Below, in pieces: positions 33,977 through 41,976 of a stretch of 64,000 nt of DNA. The stretch lies in the NCBI RefSeq assembly GCF_031581025.1, contig NZ_JAVLCA010000005.1. One strand, given 5' to 3'. The DNA comes from Salibaculum sp031581025 (lineage in GTDB: Bacteria > Pseudomonadota > Alphaproteobacteria > Rhodobacterales > Rhodobacteraceae). Each line of letters starts with the position of its first letter. Position 1 is the stretch's first letter. The translations under genes and the position numbers were made by a program. The notes under the pieces are model-generated. The model saw nothing but the letters and a program-made list of their open reading frames with translations. It searched no databases and was not told the origin of the DNA.

Positions 33977-34005
33977 GGCATACGCGGCGGCGTGACAAAG
34001 GTCAA
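33977..34005 (-). promoter_or_regulatory. Putative helicase gene promoter
   Basis: On the minus strand TTGACC and TATGCC are separated by 17 bp, about 95 bp before the helicase start. The -35 fits well and the -10 is only partial, as is common in Rhodobacteraceae. Confidence 0.35.
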
Positions 34006-34077
34006 GGAAATCGACGGCCACGGTATGCGCCCTATCTGGTGAGAGTGAAGACGGAAACACGGATAAGGAGTCCCGAT

Positions 34078-34497
34078 ATGATCAAGAAGCACGGCAGCGC
34101 GGTCTGGAGCGGCGGATTGCAGGGCGGCAAAGGCACCGTCAGCACGCAGAGCGGGGCGATCAAGGGTCTGCCCTACGGGTTCGACACCCGGTTCGAGGAT
34201 GCCCCGGGCAGCAACCCCGAGGAACTGATCGGCGCCGCGCACGCGGGCTGTTTCGCCATGGCCCTGTCCAATATCCTTGGCGAGAGCGACATCGTCCCCG
34301 ACGAGATCGACGCGACCTCGACCATCCACCTTTCGATGGAGGAGGGGCCCAGGGTGGTCCGGGCGCATCTCGACGTCACCATCACGGCGGCGGGCGACGA
34401 AGACACCATCATGAAGGCCGCCAAGGCCGCCGAGAGCGGCTGCCCGATCTCGCAATTGCTGGATTGCGAAATCACGATGGAGGCCCGGATCGGATGA
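34078..34497 (+). CDS. OsmC-family peroxiredoxin
   Basis: 139-aa OsmC/Ohr-like protein that reduces organic hydroperoxides. The two redox Cys are in AAHAGCFAMAL (near 61) and GCPISQLL (near 127). The N-terminus GSAVWSGGLQGGKGTVS is typical of the OsmC subgroup (rather than Ohr). ATG 34078 has a perfect AAGGAG. It is monocistronic and divergent from the helicase gene. Confidence 0.93.
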   Translation: MIKKHGSAVWSGGLQGGKGTVSTQSGAIKGLPYGFDTRFEDAPGSNPEELIGAAHAGCFAMALSNILGESDIVPDEIDATSTIHLSMEEGPRVVRAHLDVTITAAGDEDTIMKAAKAAESGCPISQLLDCEITMEARIG

Positions 34498-34504
34498 GGC
34501 TGTT

Positions 34505-34538
34505 CCCCGGCCCGCGCGCCACGGCGGGCGCGCCGGGG
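34505..34538. terminator. GC-rich hairpin between convergent osmC-family and prfC genes
   Basis: CCCCGG and CCGGGG flank a GC-rich, imperfectly paired interior, in the 42-bp gap between the two stops. It lacks a long T-tract, so termination strength is uncertain. Confidence 0.4.
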
Positions 34539-34539
34539 G

Positions 34540-36135
34540 TCAGACCATCATTTCCTTGGTCGCCGACAGGGTGATCTCGGGGTAGTCCCGTTCGACCCGG
34601 TCGATATCCCATTGCAGGCGGGTCATATAGACTACGTCGCCGTCGTTGTCGTAGCTGATGTGCTGTTTGTTGGCCTGTGCGAATCGTTCCACGGCGTCAC
34701 GCGGACCATGGACCCAGCGGGCAGAGGTGAACTGTGACGGTTCGAACCGGACCGGCAGGCCGTACTCCATCTCGATCCGCGATCCCAGCACCTCGAATTG
34801 CAGCTGGCCTACGACCCCGACGATATAGCCCGCGCCGATCATCGGCTTGAAGACCTTGGCGGCGCCTTCCTCGGCGAACTGGAACAGCGCCTTTTCCAGG
34901 TGCTTGGCCTTCATCGGATCGCCCGCGCGGACCCCTTGCAGCAGCTCGGGCGCGAAAGAGGGGATGCCCGTGACCTTGAGCGCCTCACCCTCGGTCAGCG
35001 TGTCGCCGATGCGTAATTGCCCGTGGTTGGGAATGCCCATGATGTCGCCCGCCCAGGCCTCTTCGGCCAATTCGCGGTCGCTGGCGAGGAACAGCACGGG
35101 GTTGGAGATCGCCATGGGTTTCTTGCTGCGCACATGGGTCAGCTTCATGCTGCGTTTGAAGTGCCCCGAGGACAGCCGCACGAAGGCGACCCGGTCGCGG
35201 TGCTTGGCGTCCATGTTGGCCTGCACCTTGAAGACGAAACCGGTGACCTTGGGTTCCTCCGGGGAGATCTGGCGCGGCGTGGCGCTGGTGGGCTGCGGCT
35301 CGGGGCCGAAGTCGCCGATTCCCTCCATCAGTTCCTTGACGCCGAAGGAGTTGATCGCCGAGCCGAACCAGATCGGCGTCATGGTCCCGTCCAGCACCGC
35401 CTGCACATCCAGGGGCGGCAGCAGTTCGCGGGCCATCTCGACCTCTTCCAGGAAGGGCGCGAGCAGGTGGTCGGGAACGTGTTCGGCCAGCTTGGGGTCG
35501 TCCAGCCCGTTGATCTCGATGCTCTCGGCCACCTTGTTGCGGTCGGCCCGGTCCATCAGTTCCAACCGGTCGCGCAGCAGGTCGTAGCAACCGATGAACT
35601 CGCGGCCCGTGCCGATGGGCCAGCTGGCGGGCGTCACGTCGATGGCCAGGTTTTCCTGAATCTCGTCCACGATCTCGAAGGTCTCGCGGCTCTCGCGGTC
35701 CATCTTGTTGCAGAAGGTCAGGATCGGCAGGTCGCGCAGGCGGCAGACCTCGAAGAGCTTGCGGGTCTGGCTTTCCACGCCCTTGGCCCCGTCGATCACC
35801 ATCACCGCCGCATCCACCGCCGTCAGCGTTCGATAGGTGTCCTCGGAAAAGTCCGAGTGGCCGGGCGTGTCCACAAGATTGTAGCGAAAGTCCTTGTAAT
35901 CGAACGACATGGCCGAGGCCGAGACGGAAATGCCCCGGTCCTTTTCCATCTGCATGTAGTCCGAGCGGGTGCGCCGCGCCTCGCCCTTGGCGCGCACCTG
36001 ACCGGCCATCTGGATGGCCCCGCCATAGAGCAGGAACTTCTCGGTGAGCGTGGTCTTGCCCGCGTCAGGGTGCGAGATGATCGCAAAGGTGCGGCGGCGG
36101 GCGATTTCCGGGGGCAGATCGGGGCGGTTTGTCAT
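34540..36135 (-). CDS. prfC: Peptide chain release factor 3
   Basis: 531-aa translational GTPase that recycles RF1/RF2. The G1 motif is SHPDAGKTTLTEK, G2 lies around the EKDRGISVSASAM block, G3 is DTPGHSDFSED and G4 is FCNKMDRE. The C-terminal domain contains GQLQFEVLGSRIEMEYG. ATG 36135 puts the G1 motif at the usual position. It stands alone between osmC and the Hint-domain gene. Confidence 0.97.
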   Translation of the reverse strand: MTNRPDLPPEIARRRTFAIISHPDAGKTTLTEKFLLYGGAIQMAGQVRAKGEARRTRSDYMQMEKDRGISVSASAMSFDYKDFRYNLVDTPGHSDFSEDTYRTLTAVDAAVMVIDGAKGVESQTRKLFEVCRLRDLPILTFCNKMDRESRETFEIVDEIQENLAIDVTPASWPIGTGREFIGCYDLLRDRLELMDRADRNKVAESIEINGLDDPKLAEHVPDHLLAPFLEEVEMARELLPPLDVQAVLDGTMTPIWFGSAINSFGVKELMEGIGDFGPEPQPTSATPRQISPEEPKVTGFVFKVQANMDAKHRDRVAFVRLSSGHFKRSMKLTHVRSKKPMAISNPVLFLASDRELAEEAWAGDIMGIPNHGQLRIGDTLTEGEALKVTGIPSFAPELLQGVRAGDPMKAKHLEKALFQFAEEGAAKVFKPMIGAGYIVGVVGQLQFEVLGSRIEMEYGLPVRFEPSQFTSARWVHGPRDAVERFAQANKQHISYDNDGDVVYMTRLQWDIDRVERDYPEITLSATKEMMV

Positions 36136-36184
36136 GGCGTCCCCATAGCCCCTGCGCGTGTGAAGGGCAACGCGGCCCGCGTCC

Positions 36185-37192
36185 TTACTGTGCCGACGCC
36201 GCCGGGCGCAGGCGACGCAGGGCGTCGCGGCTGCGTACCTCGTTTTCCTGCACCTCGTCGGACAGATGTGCGGGGGCCGCGTGATCGGGCGGCACCTTGC
36301 CCAGCCACATGGCAAGCTCGCGGGGCAGGGCGGCGCGGGGGTGGCTGTCCACCATCAGGGTCTCGGCGGCGATGCCCTCGGCATAGAGGATATGGTGGTC
36401 ATCAAAGAGCAGCTGGACGTACGCCACGAAGCCGCCGTCCTGTTGATAGACGGTGTCCCCGTCGATCAGGTGGCGCACCTTGACCGACACCTCGAAGCGG
36501 CCCACGCCGATCGCGTCACGGTGCTGGCCGATGAACAGCCGGTGTTCGGGGGACAGCAGCATGTCGCGGGTGTTGCACATCGCGCCCGCGCGGATCACCA
36601 CCGGGGCGAAATCGCCCATGGCGCGCAACGTCGCATGACCTGCCTAGCGCACCGCCTTCGCGCCGCCGTCGCGGGTCAGCACGCGGTCACCGATCTGCAG
36701 GTGCTCGATCGGCACCTGTTCGCCCGACGCCAGGGTGATATGCGTGCCGCGCGCGAAACTGGCAAAAGCGACCTCGCCAAAGCGGGCCGGGGCGCTGTCG
36801 CGATCGGCGCTGACCAGCCGGTAATCGCGTCCCGCATGCAGTTGCGCCAGCGGCAGCAGGAAGACATTGACGGCCTCGTCGCCTTCGACCTCGACCAGCA
36901 CCAGCGCATCGAGCGTGGTGCCGCTCTGGGCCATGAACGTCAGGCAGGAGTCGAGGTGGAGCTTGTTGCCCGGCGTGCCGATTTTGGAGCCCGCCTCGAT
37001 CCGCAACCCCCGGGGTGCCTTGTCCGAAGAGCAGGACAGCGCCAAGCGCTGCGCGTCCGGTGACAATCGGTAGACATCGTCCATCACCAGTTCGTCCAGG
37101 AACGAGATCGGGTCGCCCTCGGCCACGCCGTCGATGACGCGGAAAGCGTCGCATGGAAAGACCGGGATGTTTTGGCTGGCGGGGGCGCTCAT
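36185..37192 (-). pseudogene. Hint-domain protein interrupted by one in-frame TAG
   Basis: One reading frame from ATG 37192 to 36185 encodes 336 codons but has a TAG at 36644-36646 (codon 183). The first 182 residues end THITLASGEQVPIEHLQIGD, VLTRDGGAKAVR, the start of a Hint (hedgehog/intein-type) domain. The frame then continues MGDFAPVVIRAG, LSPEHRLFIGQHRD, LLFDDHHILYAEGIAAE, the remainder of the same domain. Relatives usually have a Trp just where the TAG stands, so TGG to TAG is the simplest explanation. It may be a pseudogene, a sequencing error, or two fragments made separately. Confidence 0.85.
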
Positions 37193-37233
37193 GAGACCTC
37201 TTGAAATCTGTTGCTGGTTAAACTGACCTGACG

Positions 37234-37263
37234 AGGATAAGGGTCGCGGTGAAAGATGGTCAA
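37234..37263 (-). promoter_or_regulatory. Putative promoter of the Hint-domain gene
   Basis: Minus-strand TTGACC and TATCCT are separated by 18 bp, about 42 bp before ATG 37192. It lies in the 129-bp divergent gap shared with the SDR gene. Confidence 0.35.
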
Positions 37264-37321
37264 GATCGGTCGGATCCATGACCATTTTGTCACACGGCAC
37301 AGAATTACAGGGAGAAAGCCG

Positions 37322-38101
37322 ATGGACTACGGAATTCGGGGAAAGCGGGCGCTCGTCTGCGCGTCCTCCAAGGGGCTGGGGCGCGGCTGCGCCGAGGCGC
37401 TGGCCGAGGCCGGGGTGAACCTGATCCTTAATGCCCGCGGTGCCGAGGCGCTGGAGGCCACGGCCGAGGAGATTCGCACCGCGCATGGGGTCGAGGTTGT
37501 AACCGTGGCCGCTGACGTGACCACGCCCGACGGTCATGATAGCGTGCTCGCCGCCGCCCAGGAATTTGATATCCTTGTGACAAACGCTGGCGGCCCGCCG
37601 CCGGGGATGTGGACGGACTGGGACCGCGACGATTTCATCGCCGCGCTGGATGCCAACATGCTGACGCCCATCGCCCTGATGAAGGCGCTGTTGCCCGGCA
37701 TGATGGAGCGGGGCTGGGGCCGCGTCGTCAACATTACCTCGCAATCGGTGAAATCGCCGATTCCGGTGCTGGGCCTGTCCAATTCGGCGCGTGCCGGGCT
37801 GACGGGCTATGTCGCGGGCACCGCGCGGCAGGTAGCCCCCCACGGCGTGACGATCAACAACATGCTGCCGGGCATCCACGCCACGGACCGGGCCGACAGC
37901 CTGGACAAGGGCGTGAGCGACCAACAGGGGATCACGATGGACGAGGCCCGCACCCAGCGGCAGGCCACGATTCCCGCCCGCCGCTACGGCACCGCGCAGG
38001 AATTCGGCGCCATGTGTGCCTTCCTGTGTTCCGACAAGGCCGGGTTCATCGTGGGCCAGAACATCCTGCTGGACGGCGGCGCGGTGAACGCCACGCTTTG
38101 A
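37322..38101 (+). CDS. SDR-family oxidoreductase with atypical active site
   Basis: 259-aa Rossmann protein with the cofactor motif ASSKGLGRGCA near residue 13 and TNAGGPP (NAG motif). Catalysis normally uses Ser-Tyr-x3-Lys. Here the Ser block NITSQSVK is present, but the Tyr/Lys block reads GLSNSARAGLTG, with no Tyr and with Arg near the Lys position. This is a known divergent SDR subgroup resembling ketoacyl-ACP reductases. The C-terminus GQNILLDGGAVNATL is intact. Substrate unknown. ATG 37322 follows AGGGAGA. Confidence 0.85.
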   Translation: MDYGIRGKRALVCASSKGLGRGCAEALAEAGVNLILNARGAEALEATAEEIRTAHGVEVVTVAADVTTPDGHDSVLAAAQEFDILVTNAGGPPPGMWTDWDRDDFIAALDANMLTPIALMKALLPGMMERGWGRVVNITSQSVKSPIPVLGLSNSARAGLTGYVAGTARQVAPHGVTINNMLPGIHATDRADSLDKGVSDQQGITMDEARTQRQATIPARRYGTAQEFGAMCAFLCSDKAGFIVGQNILLDGGAVNATL

Positions 38102-38174
38102 CCTTGCCCCCCGGGCGCGGGGTTGCTATCTGCGCCCGGATACCCGATTTTTTCGGTCGGATAACGAGGCGCAG

Positions 38175-39260
38175 GTGGCACCGCAAACCCCAAGGCTGGA
38201 AGTCAAGTCCCTGGTGAAAGCCTACCAGGGCCGGCGCGTCGTGGATGACGTGTCGCTCTCGGTGCAGCCGGGGCAGGTGACCTGCCTGCTGGGCCCCTCG
38301 GGCTGCGGCAAGTCCACGACGTTGCAGATGATCGCCGGGATCGAGATGCAGGACAGTGGCGAGATCTGGGCCGATGGTCAGCTGCTCTGCGATACGGTGC
38401 ACCGCGTGCCGCCCGAGCGCCGCGGCATCGGGCTGATGTTCCAGGATTTTGCCCTGTTCCCGCATCTGAGCGTGGCGCAGAACGTGGCCTTCGGGCTGCG
38501 CGGCCAACGCGGGCTCCTGCGCCGTCAGGCCGAGGCGCAGCTGGACAAGGTCGGGATGCTGGCCTACGCCGACAATTACCCGCACGAGCTGTCAGGCGGC
38601 GAACAGCAGCGCGTGGCTCTGGCCCGGGCCCTGGCGCCGAAACCCTCGATCATGCTGATGGACGAACCCTTCAGCGGGCTCGACAACCGCCTGCGTGACG
38701 GCATCCGCGATGAAACCCTCGACCTGCTGAAAGAGGCAGGTGCGGCGGTGCTGCTGGTCACGCACGAGCCGGCCGAGGCCATGCGCATGGCCGACGAGAT
38801 CGCCCTGATGCGGGACGGGCATATCGTCCAGAGCGGGGCACCCTACAACATCTACAACACCCCGGTCGACAAGGAAGCGGCGGCTTTCTTCAGCGATATC
38901 AACGTGATCCGCGGAACCGCGCGCAACGCCTTGACCGAGACCGCCTTCGGCCAGTTCCTCGCCCCCGGCACGCCCGACGGCACCGAGCTGGACATCGTGA
39001 TCCGGCCCCAGCACCTGAAGATCGACTTCGACCGCGACGGGCGCGGCCCCAACCCCACCCCCGAGGACGGCACGCCGGCCCGAGGCGTGGTGGAACGCGC
39101 GCGCTTCATGGGCTCGGAAAGCCTGGTCGAGTTCCGCATGGATTACGACGGGTCATTGCTGCGTGCCGCGGTGCCCTCGGTCTTTCTGCCGAAACCGGGC
39201 ACGGCGCTCTGGCTGATGATCCGGCGCGATCGCTGCTTTGTCTTCCCGCATGCGCCCTGA
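38175..39260 (+). CDS. ABC transporter ATP-binding protein, iron/polyamine (FbpC/PotA) type
   Basis: 361-aa ATPase with Walker A GPSGCGKST, signature HELSGGEQQRVALARAL, Walker B IMLMDEPFSGLD and switch His in VTHEPAEAMR. A C-terminal TOBE-like domain (about 250-361) is typical of FbpC/PotA importers for Fe(III), polyamines or sulfate. No permease or binding-protein gene is adjacent, so it serves a transporter encoded elsewhere. Start GTG 38175. Confidence 0.88.
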   Translation: MAPQTPRLEVKSLVKAYQGRRVVDDVSLSVQPGQVTCLLGPSGCGKSTTLQMIAGIEMQDSGEIWADGQLLCDTVHRVPPERRGIGLMFQDFALFPHLSVAQNVAFGLRGQRGLLRRQAEAQLDKVGMLAYADNYPHELSGGEQQRVALARALAPKPSIMLMDEPFSGLDNRLRDGIRDETLDLLKEAGAAVLLVTHEPAEAMRMADEIALMRDGHIVQSGAPYNIYNTPVDKEAAAFFSDINVIRGTARNALTETAFGQFLAPGTPDGTELDIVIRPQHLKIDFDRDGRGPNPTPEDGTPARGVVERARFMGSESLVEFRMDYDGSLLRAAVPSVFLPKPGTALWLMIRRDRCFVFPHAP

Positions 39261-39434
39261 CCGGCACAATCGCGCCTGCGCGGTCGCATCACGACCGCCA
39301 AGGCGGGCGCGAATCGCATGGCCGTGCAATAAGAGCAGGTGCGGGGCCTGCCGCGCGGCGGGCCGGTTGAAAACCGGGTCCATGCCGCATTAATCGGTCA
39401 GATGCTGCGATTGTGCCTTTCATTGGCGGCCATA

Positions 39435-39454
39435 AGCCCCTAATTCTCGGGGCT
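39435..39454 (+). repeat. Hairpin in the tatA upstream region
   Basis: AGCCCC, an 8-base loop and GGGGCT form a 6-bp stem about 45 bp before tatA. The 239-bp gap also has a weak promoter-like TTGAAA at 39367 with ATTAAT at 39389 (16 bp). Otherwise nothing identifiable is seen there. Confidence 0.35.
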
Positions 39455-39499
39455 GACGAACACACGCGGGCCGATCGGCCCACAGAGTGGAGAGATGAC

Positions 39500-39715
39500 A
39501 TGCTCAACAACATAGGCCTTCCGGGGCTTCTTCTGATCGCGGTCGTCGTGCTGGTGCTTTTCGGGCGCGGCAAGATCTCGTCCCTGATGGGCGAGGTCGG
39601 CAAGGGCATCACCGCCTTCAAAAGGGGCGTGGATGACGGCAAGAAGGAACTCGACTCCGAGTCCGACGAGGTGGCCTCCGAGGTCACCCCGAAAGACGAA
39701 GACACCAAAGCCTGA
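39500..39715 (+). CDS. tatA: Twin-arginine translocase subunit TatA
   Basis: 71-aa single-span protein: a short N-terminus, a membrane helix PGLLLIAVVVLVLFGRGK with the conserved FGRGK hinge, and an amphipathic helix (GEVGKGITAFKRGV). TatA oligomers form the translocation channel for folded, RR-signal proteins. It is the first gene of tatABC, with tatB 14 bp on. Confidence 0.96.
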   Translation: MLNNIGLPGLLLIAVVVLVLFGRGKISSLMGEVGKGITAFKRGVDDGKKELDSESDEVASEVTPKDEDTKA

Positions 39716-39729
39716 TCGGCTGACGCGAC

Positions 39730-40194
39730 ATGCCTGACCTTGGCTGGACCGAGCTTTTGGTGATCGGAATCGTGGCGCTGATCGTGGTCGGTCCCAAGGA
39801 CCTGCCCGGTCTGTTCCGTGCCTTTGGCCGGTTCACCGGAAAGATGCGGCGCATGGCGCGCGAGTTTTCCTCGGCCATGAACGCGGCGGCCGACGAGTCG
39901 GGCGTGCGGGACATCGACAAGACGATCCGTGCCGCGGCCAACCCGGCCAAGAGCGCCAGCGATGCCGTCAAAAACACCGCGAAATCCGCGATGAAGCCCG
40001 GCGGCGAGACGGAACGCCTCTCGCAGGAGCGCAAGGAGGCGGCCGAGAAGATCCGCCAGAACGCCGCGCGCGTCGCGGAGGACCGCATGGCCCGCGAGGC
40101 TGCCGAGGCCGAGGAAGCCATGGAGAACGGCGCGGACGAGCCGCCCGAGGACACCGGCGAGGCCGCGCCCGGCCCCACGAAGGACAGCGCATGA
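39730..40194 (+). CDS. tatB: Twin-arginine translocase subunit TatB
   Basis: 154 aa. One N-terminal helix (TELLVIGIVALIVVGPKDLP) has the conserved Glu and GPK-Lp motif, followed by an amphipathic helix and a long charged, Glu/Ala-rich tail. TatB joins TatC in binding signal peptides. Its stop overlaps the tatC start. Confidence 0.95.
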   Translation: MPDLGWTELLVIGIVALIVVGPKDLPGLFRAFGRFTGKMRRMAREFSSAMNAAADESGVRDIDKTIRAAANPAKSASDAVKNTAKSAMKPGGETERLSQERKEAAEKIRQNAARVAEDRMAREAAEAEEAMENGADEPPEDTGEAAPGPTKDSA

Positions 40195-41090
40195 GCACTG
40201 GCGACAGCACCGGCGACGAGATCGAGGACAGCGCCGCACCGCTGATCGAGCACCTTACAGAGCTGCGCACGCGGCTGATCCGTTCGGTCGCCGCCTTTCT
40301 GGTAGGCATGGTGATCTGCTTTACCGTGGCGACGCCGATCTTCAACTTCCTGACAGATCCGCTGTGCCAGGTTCTGTCCGAACGCGGGCAGGATTGCGAC
40401 CTGATCTTCATCTCGCCGCAAGAAGGCTTCTTCGTGGCGATCAAGGTTTCGCTTCTGGGCGGCTTCGCGCTGGCCTTTCCGGCGATCGCGCACCAGATGT
40501 GGCGCTTTGTGGCGCCGGGGCTCTACCGGTCGGAACAGGGGGCGTTCCTGCCCTTCCTCGTGGCCTCGCCCTTCATGTTCTTTTTGGGCGCGGCCTTCGC
40601 CTTCTACGTCGTCACGCCGCTGGCCTATGATTTCTTCCTGGGCTTCCAGCAGTTCGGCCAGGCGGGCGAGGCGGTCGTGGACGACCAGGTCTCGCAGGGC
40701 CTTTCGGTGGTCTTCCAGGGCTCGGCCCAAGAATACCTTAACCTGACGATCAAGTTCATCCTGGCCTTCGGGCTGTGCTTTCAGCTGCCGGTATTGCTGA
40801 CGCTGATGGGCAAGGCCGGGCTGGTCAGCGCACCGGGGCTGCGGCAGGTGCGCAAATACGCGGTGGTCGGCATCCTGGCGCTGGCCGCGCTCGTGACCCC
40901 GCCGGATGTCATCACGCAGGTGATCCTCTTCGTGGTGGTCTACGGCCTCTACGAGATATCGATCCAGCTGGTTGCCCGGGTCGAGCGCAAGCGCGAGGAA
41001 AAGCTGCGTGCCGAAGGGCTGTGGTTCGACGACGACCCGGACGTCGGCGATCCCGACGACGACAGCAGCAACGAGGACCCGGAAAAGTGA
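40191..41090 (+). CDS. tatC: Twin-arginine translocase subunit TatC
   Basis: 299 aa with six helices. The signal-peptide binding N-terminus is LIEHLTELRTRLIRS, and later blocks include FLPFLVASPFMFFLGAAFAFYV and VTPPDVITQVILFVVVY. An acidic C-terminal tail (DDDPDVGDPDDDSSNEDPEK) extends into the overlap with the next gene. It is the receptor of the Tat system. Confidence 0.97.
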   Translation: MSTGDSTGDEIEDSAAPLIEHLTELRTRLIRSVAAFLVGMVICFTVATPIFNFLTDPLCQVLSERGQDCDLIFISPQEGFFVAIKVSLLGGFALAFPAIAHQMWRFVAPGLYRSEQGAFLPFLVASPFMFFLGAAFAFYVVTPLAYDFFLGFQQFGQAGEAVVDDQVSQGLSVVFQGSAQEYLNLTIKFILAFGLCFQLPVLLTLMGKAGLVSAPGLRQVRKYAVVGILALAALVTPPDVITQVILFVVVYGLYEISIQLVARVERKREEKLRAEGLWFDDDPDVGDPDDDSSNEDPEK

Positions 41091-41929
41091 CCGAGGAAGA
41101 ATCCCTGCAGCGCATCGCCAGGGCGCTTGAGCGCATGGCGCCAGTACCTATGCCGACACCTGATTTCCGCACCGCGCCGGCCTTCGTATGGCACTCCGAC
41201 CCGGACCGGCTGGTGGCCGTGGACAGGATCAATCGCGTCGAGCTCGACCTTCTGCTGGGCATCGACCGCGCGCGCGACACCCTGCGCCGCAACACCGAGC
41301 AGTTCGCCCGCGGCATGCCGGCCAACAATGCCCTGCTCTGGGGCGCGCGGGGGATGGGAAAATCCTCGCTGGTCAAAGCGGTGCACGGGGCCTTGGCCGC
41401 CGCGCACTCCCAGCTAAAGATCGTGGAGATCCAGCGCGAGGACCTGCCCAGCATCGGCCGGTGCCTTGCGATGCTGCGTGGGCGTGAGGAACGCTTCATC
41501 CTGTTCTGCGATGACCTGTCGTTCGCTAACGACGACCAGCATTACAAGGCGCTCAAGGCCGTGCTGGATGGCGGGGTCGAGGGGCGGCCCGAGAATGTCG
41601 TGCTTTATGCCACGTCAAACCGGCGTCACCTGATGCCGCGCGACATGATCGAGAACGAACGCTCCACCGCCATCAATCCGGCTGAGGCGGTGGAGGAGAA
41701 GGTCTCGCTGTCGGACCGTTTCGGGCTCTGGCTTGGCTTTCACCCCTGCGACCAGGAAGACTACCTGGCCATGATCGAGGGCTATTGCGCGGCCTATGGC
41801 GTGGTGTTCGACCGCGACAGCCTGCGCGCCGAGGCGATCGAGTGGCAAGCCACGCGCGGCGCCCGTTCGGGCCGCGTGGCCTGGCAGTTCTTCACCGATC
41901 TGGCCGGGCGCCAGGGCATGCGGATATGA
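41087..41929 (+). CDS. ATP-binding AAA-type protein (DUF815-like) coupled to tatC
   Basis: 280-aa P-loop ATPase with Walker A LLWGARGMGKSSLVKA and Walker B RFILFCDDLSF, then YATSNRRHLMPR (sensor-I-like). This matches the DUF815 family of uncharacterised AAA ATPases. It starts at GTG 41087, overlapping the tatC stop (GTGA). That may only be co-expression; a role in Tat transport is not established. Confidence 0.85.
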   Translation: MTEEESLQRIARALERMAPVPMPTPDFRTAPAFVWHSDPDRLVAVDRINRVELDLLLGIDRARDTLRRNTEQFARGMPANNALLWGARGMGKSSLVKAVHGALAAAHSQLKIVEIQREDLPSIGRCLAMLRGREERFILFCDDLSFANDDQHYKALKAVLDGGVEGRPENVVLYATSNRRHLMPRDMIENERSTAINPAEAVEEKVSLSDRFGLWLGFHPCDQEDYLAMIEGYCAAYGVVFDRDSLRAEAIEWQATRGARSGRVAWQFFTDLAGRQGMRI

Positions 41930-41931
41930 AC

Positions 41932-41976
41932 GAATTTCCAGAAATTCGGTCGCCGTTCAAAATTCTGGAATTTTGA
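41932..41976. terminator. Bidirectional double-hairpin terminator
   Basis: Two hairpins separate convergent genes. The first is GAATTTC-CA-GAAATTC at 41932-41947. The second is TCAAAATT-CTGG-AATTTTGA at 41957-41976, whose loop is the same CTGG found at the rnj terminator. The flanking T- and A-tracts serve both strands. Confidence 0.7.
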
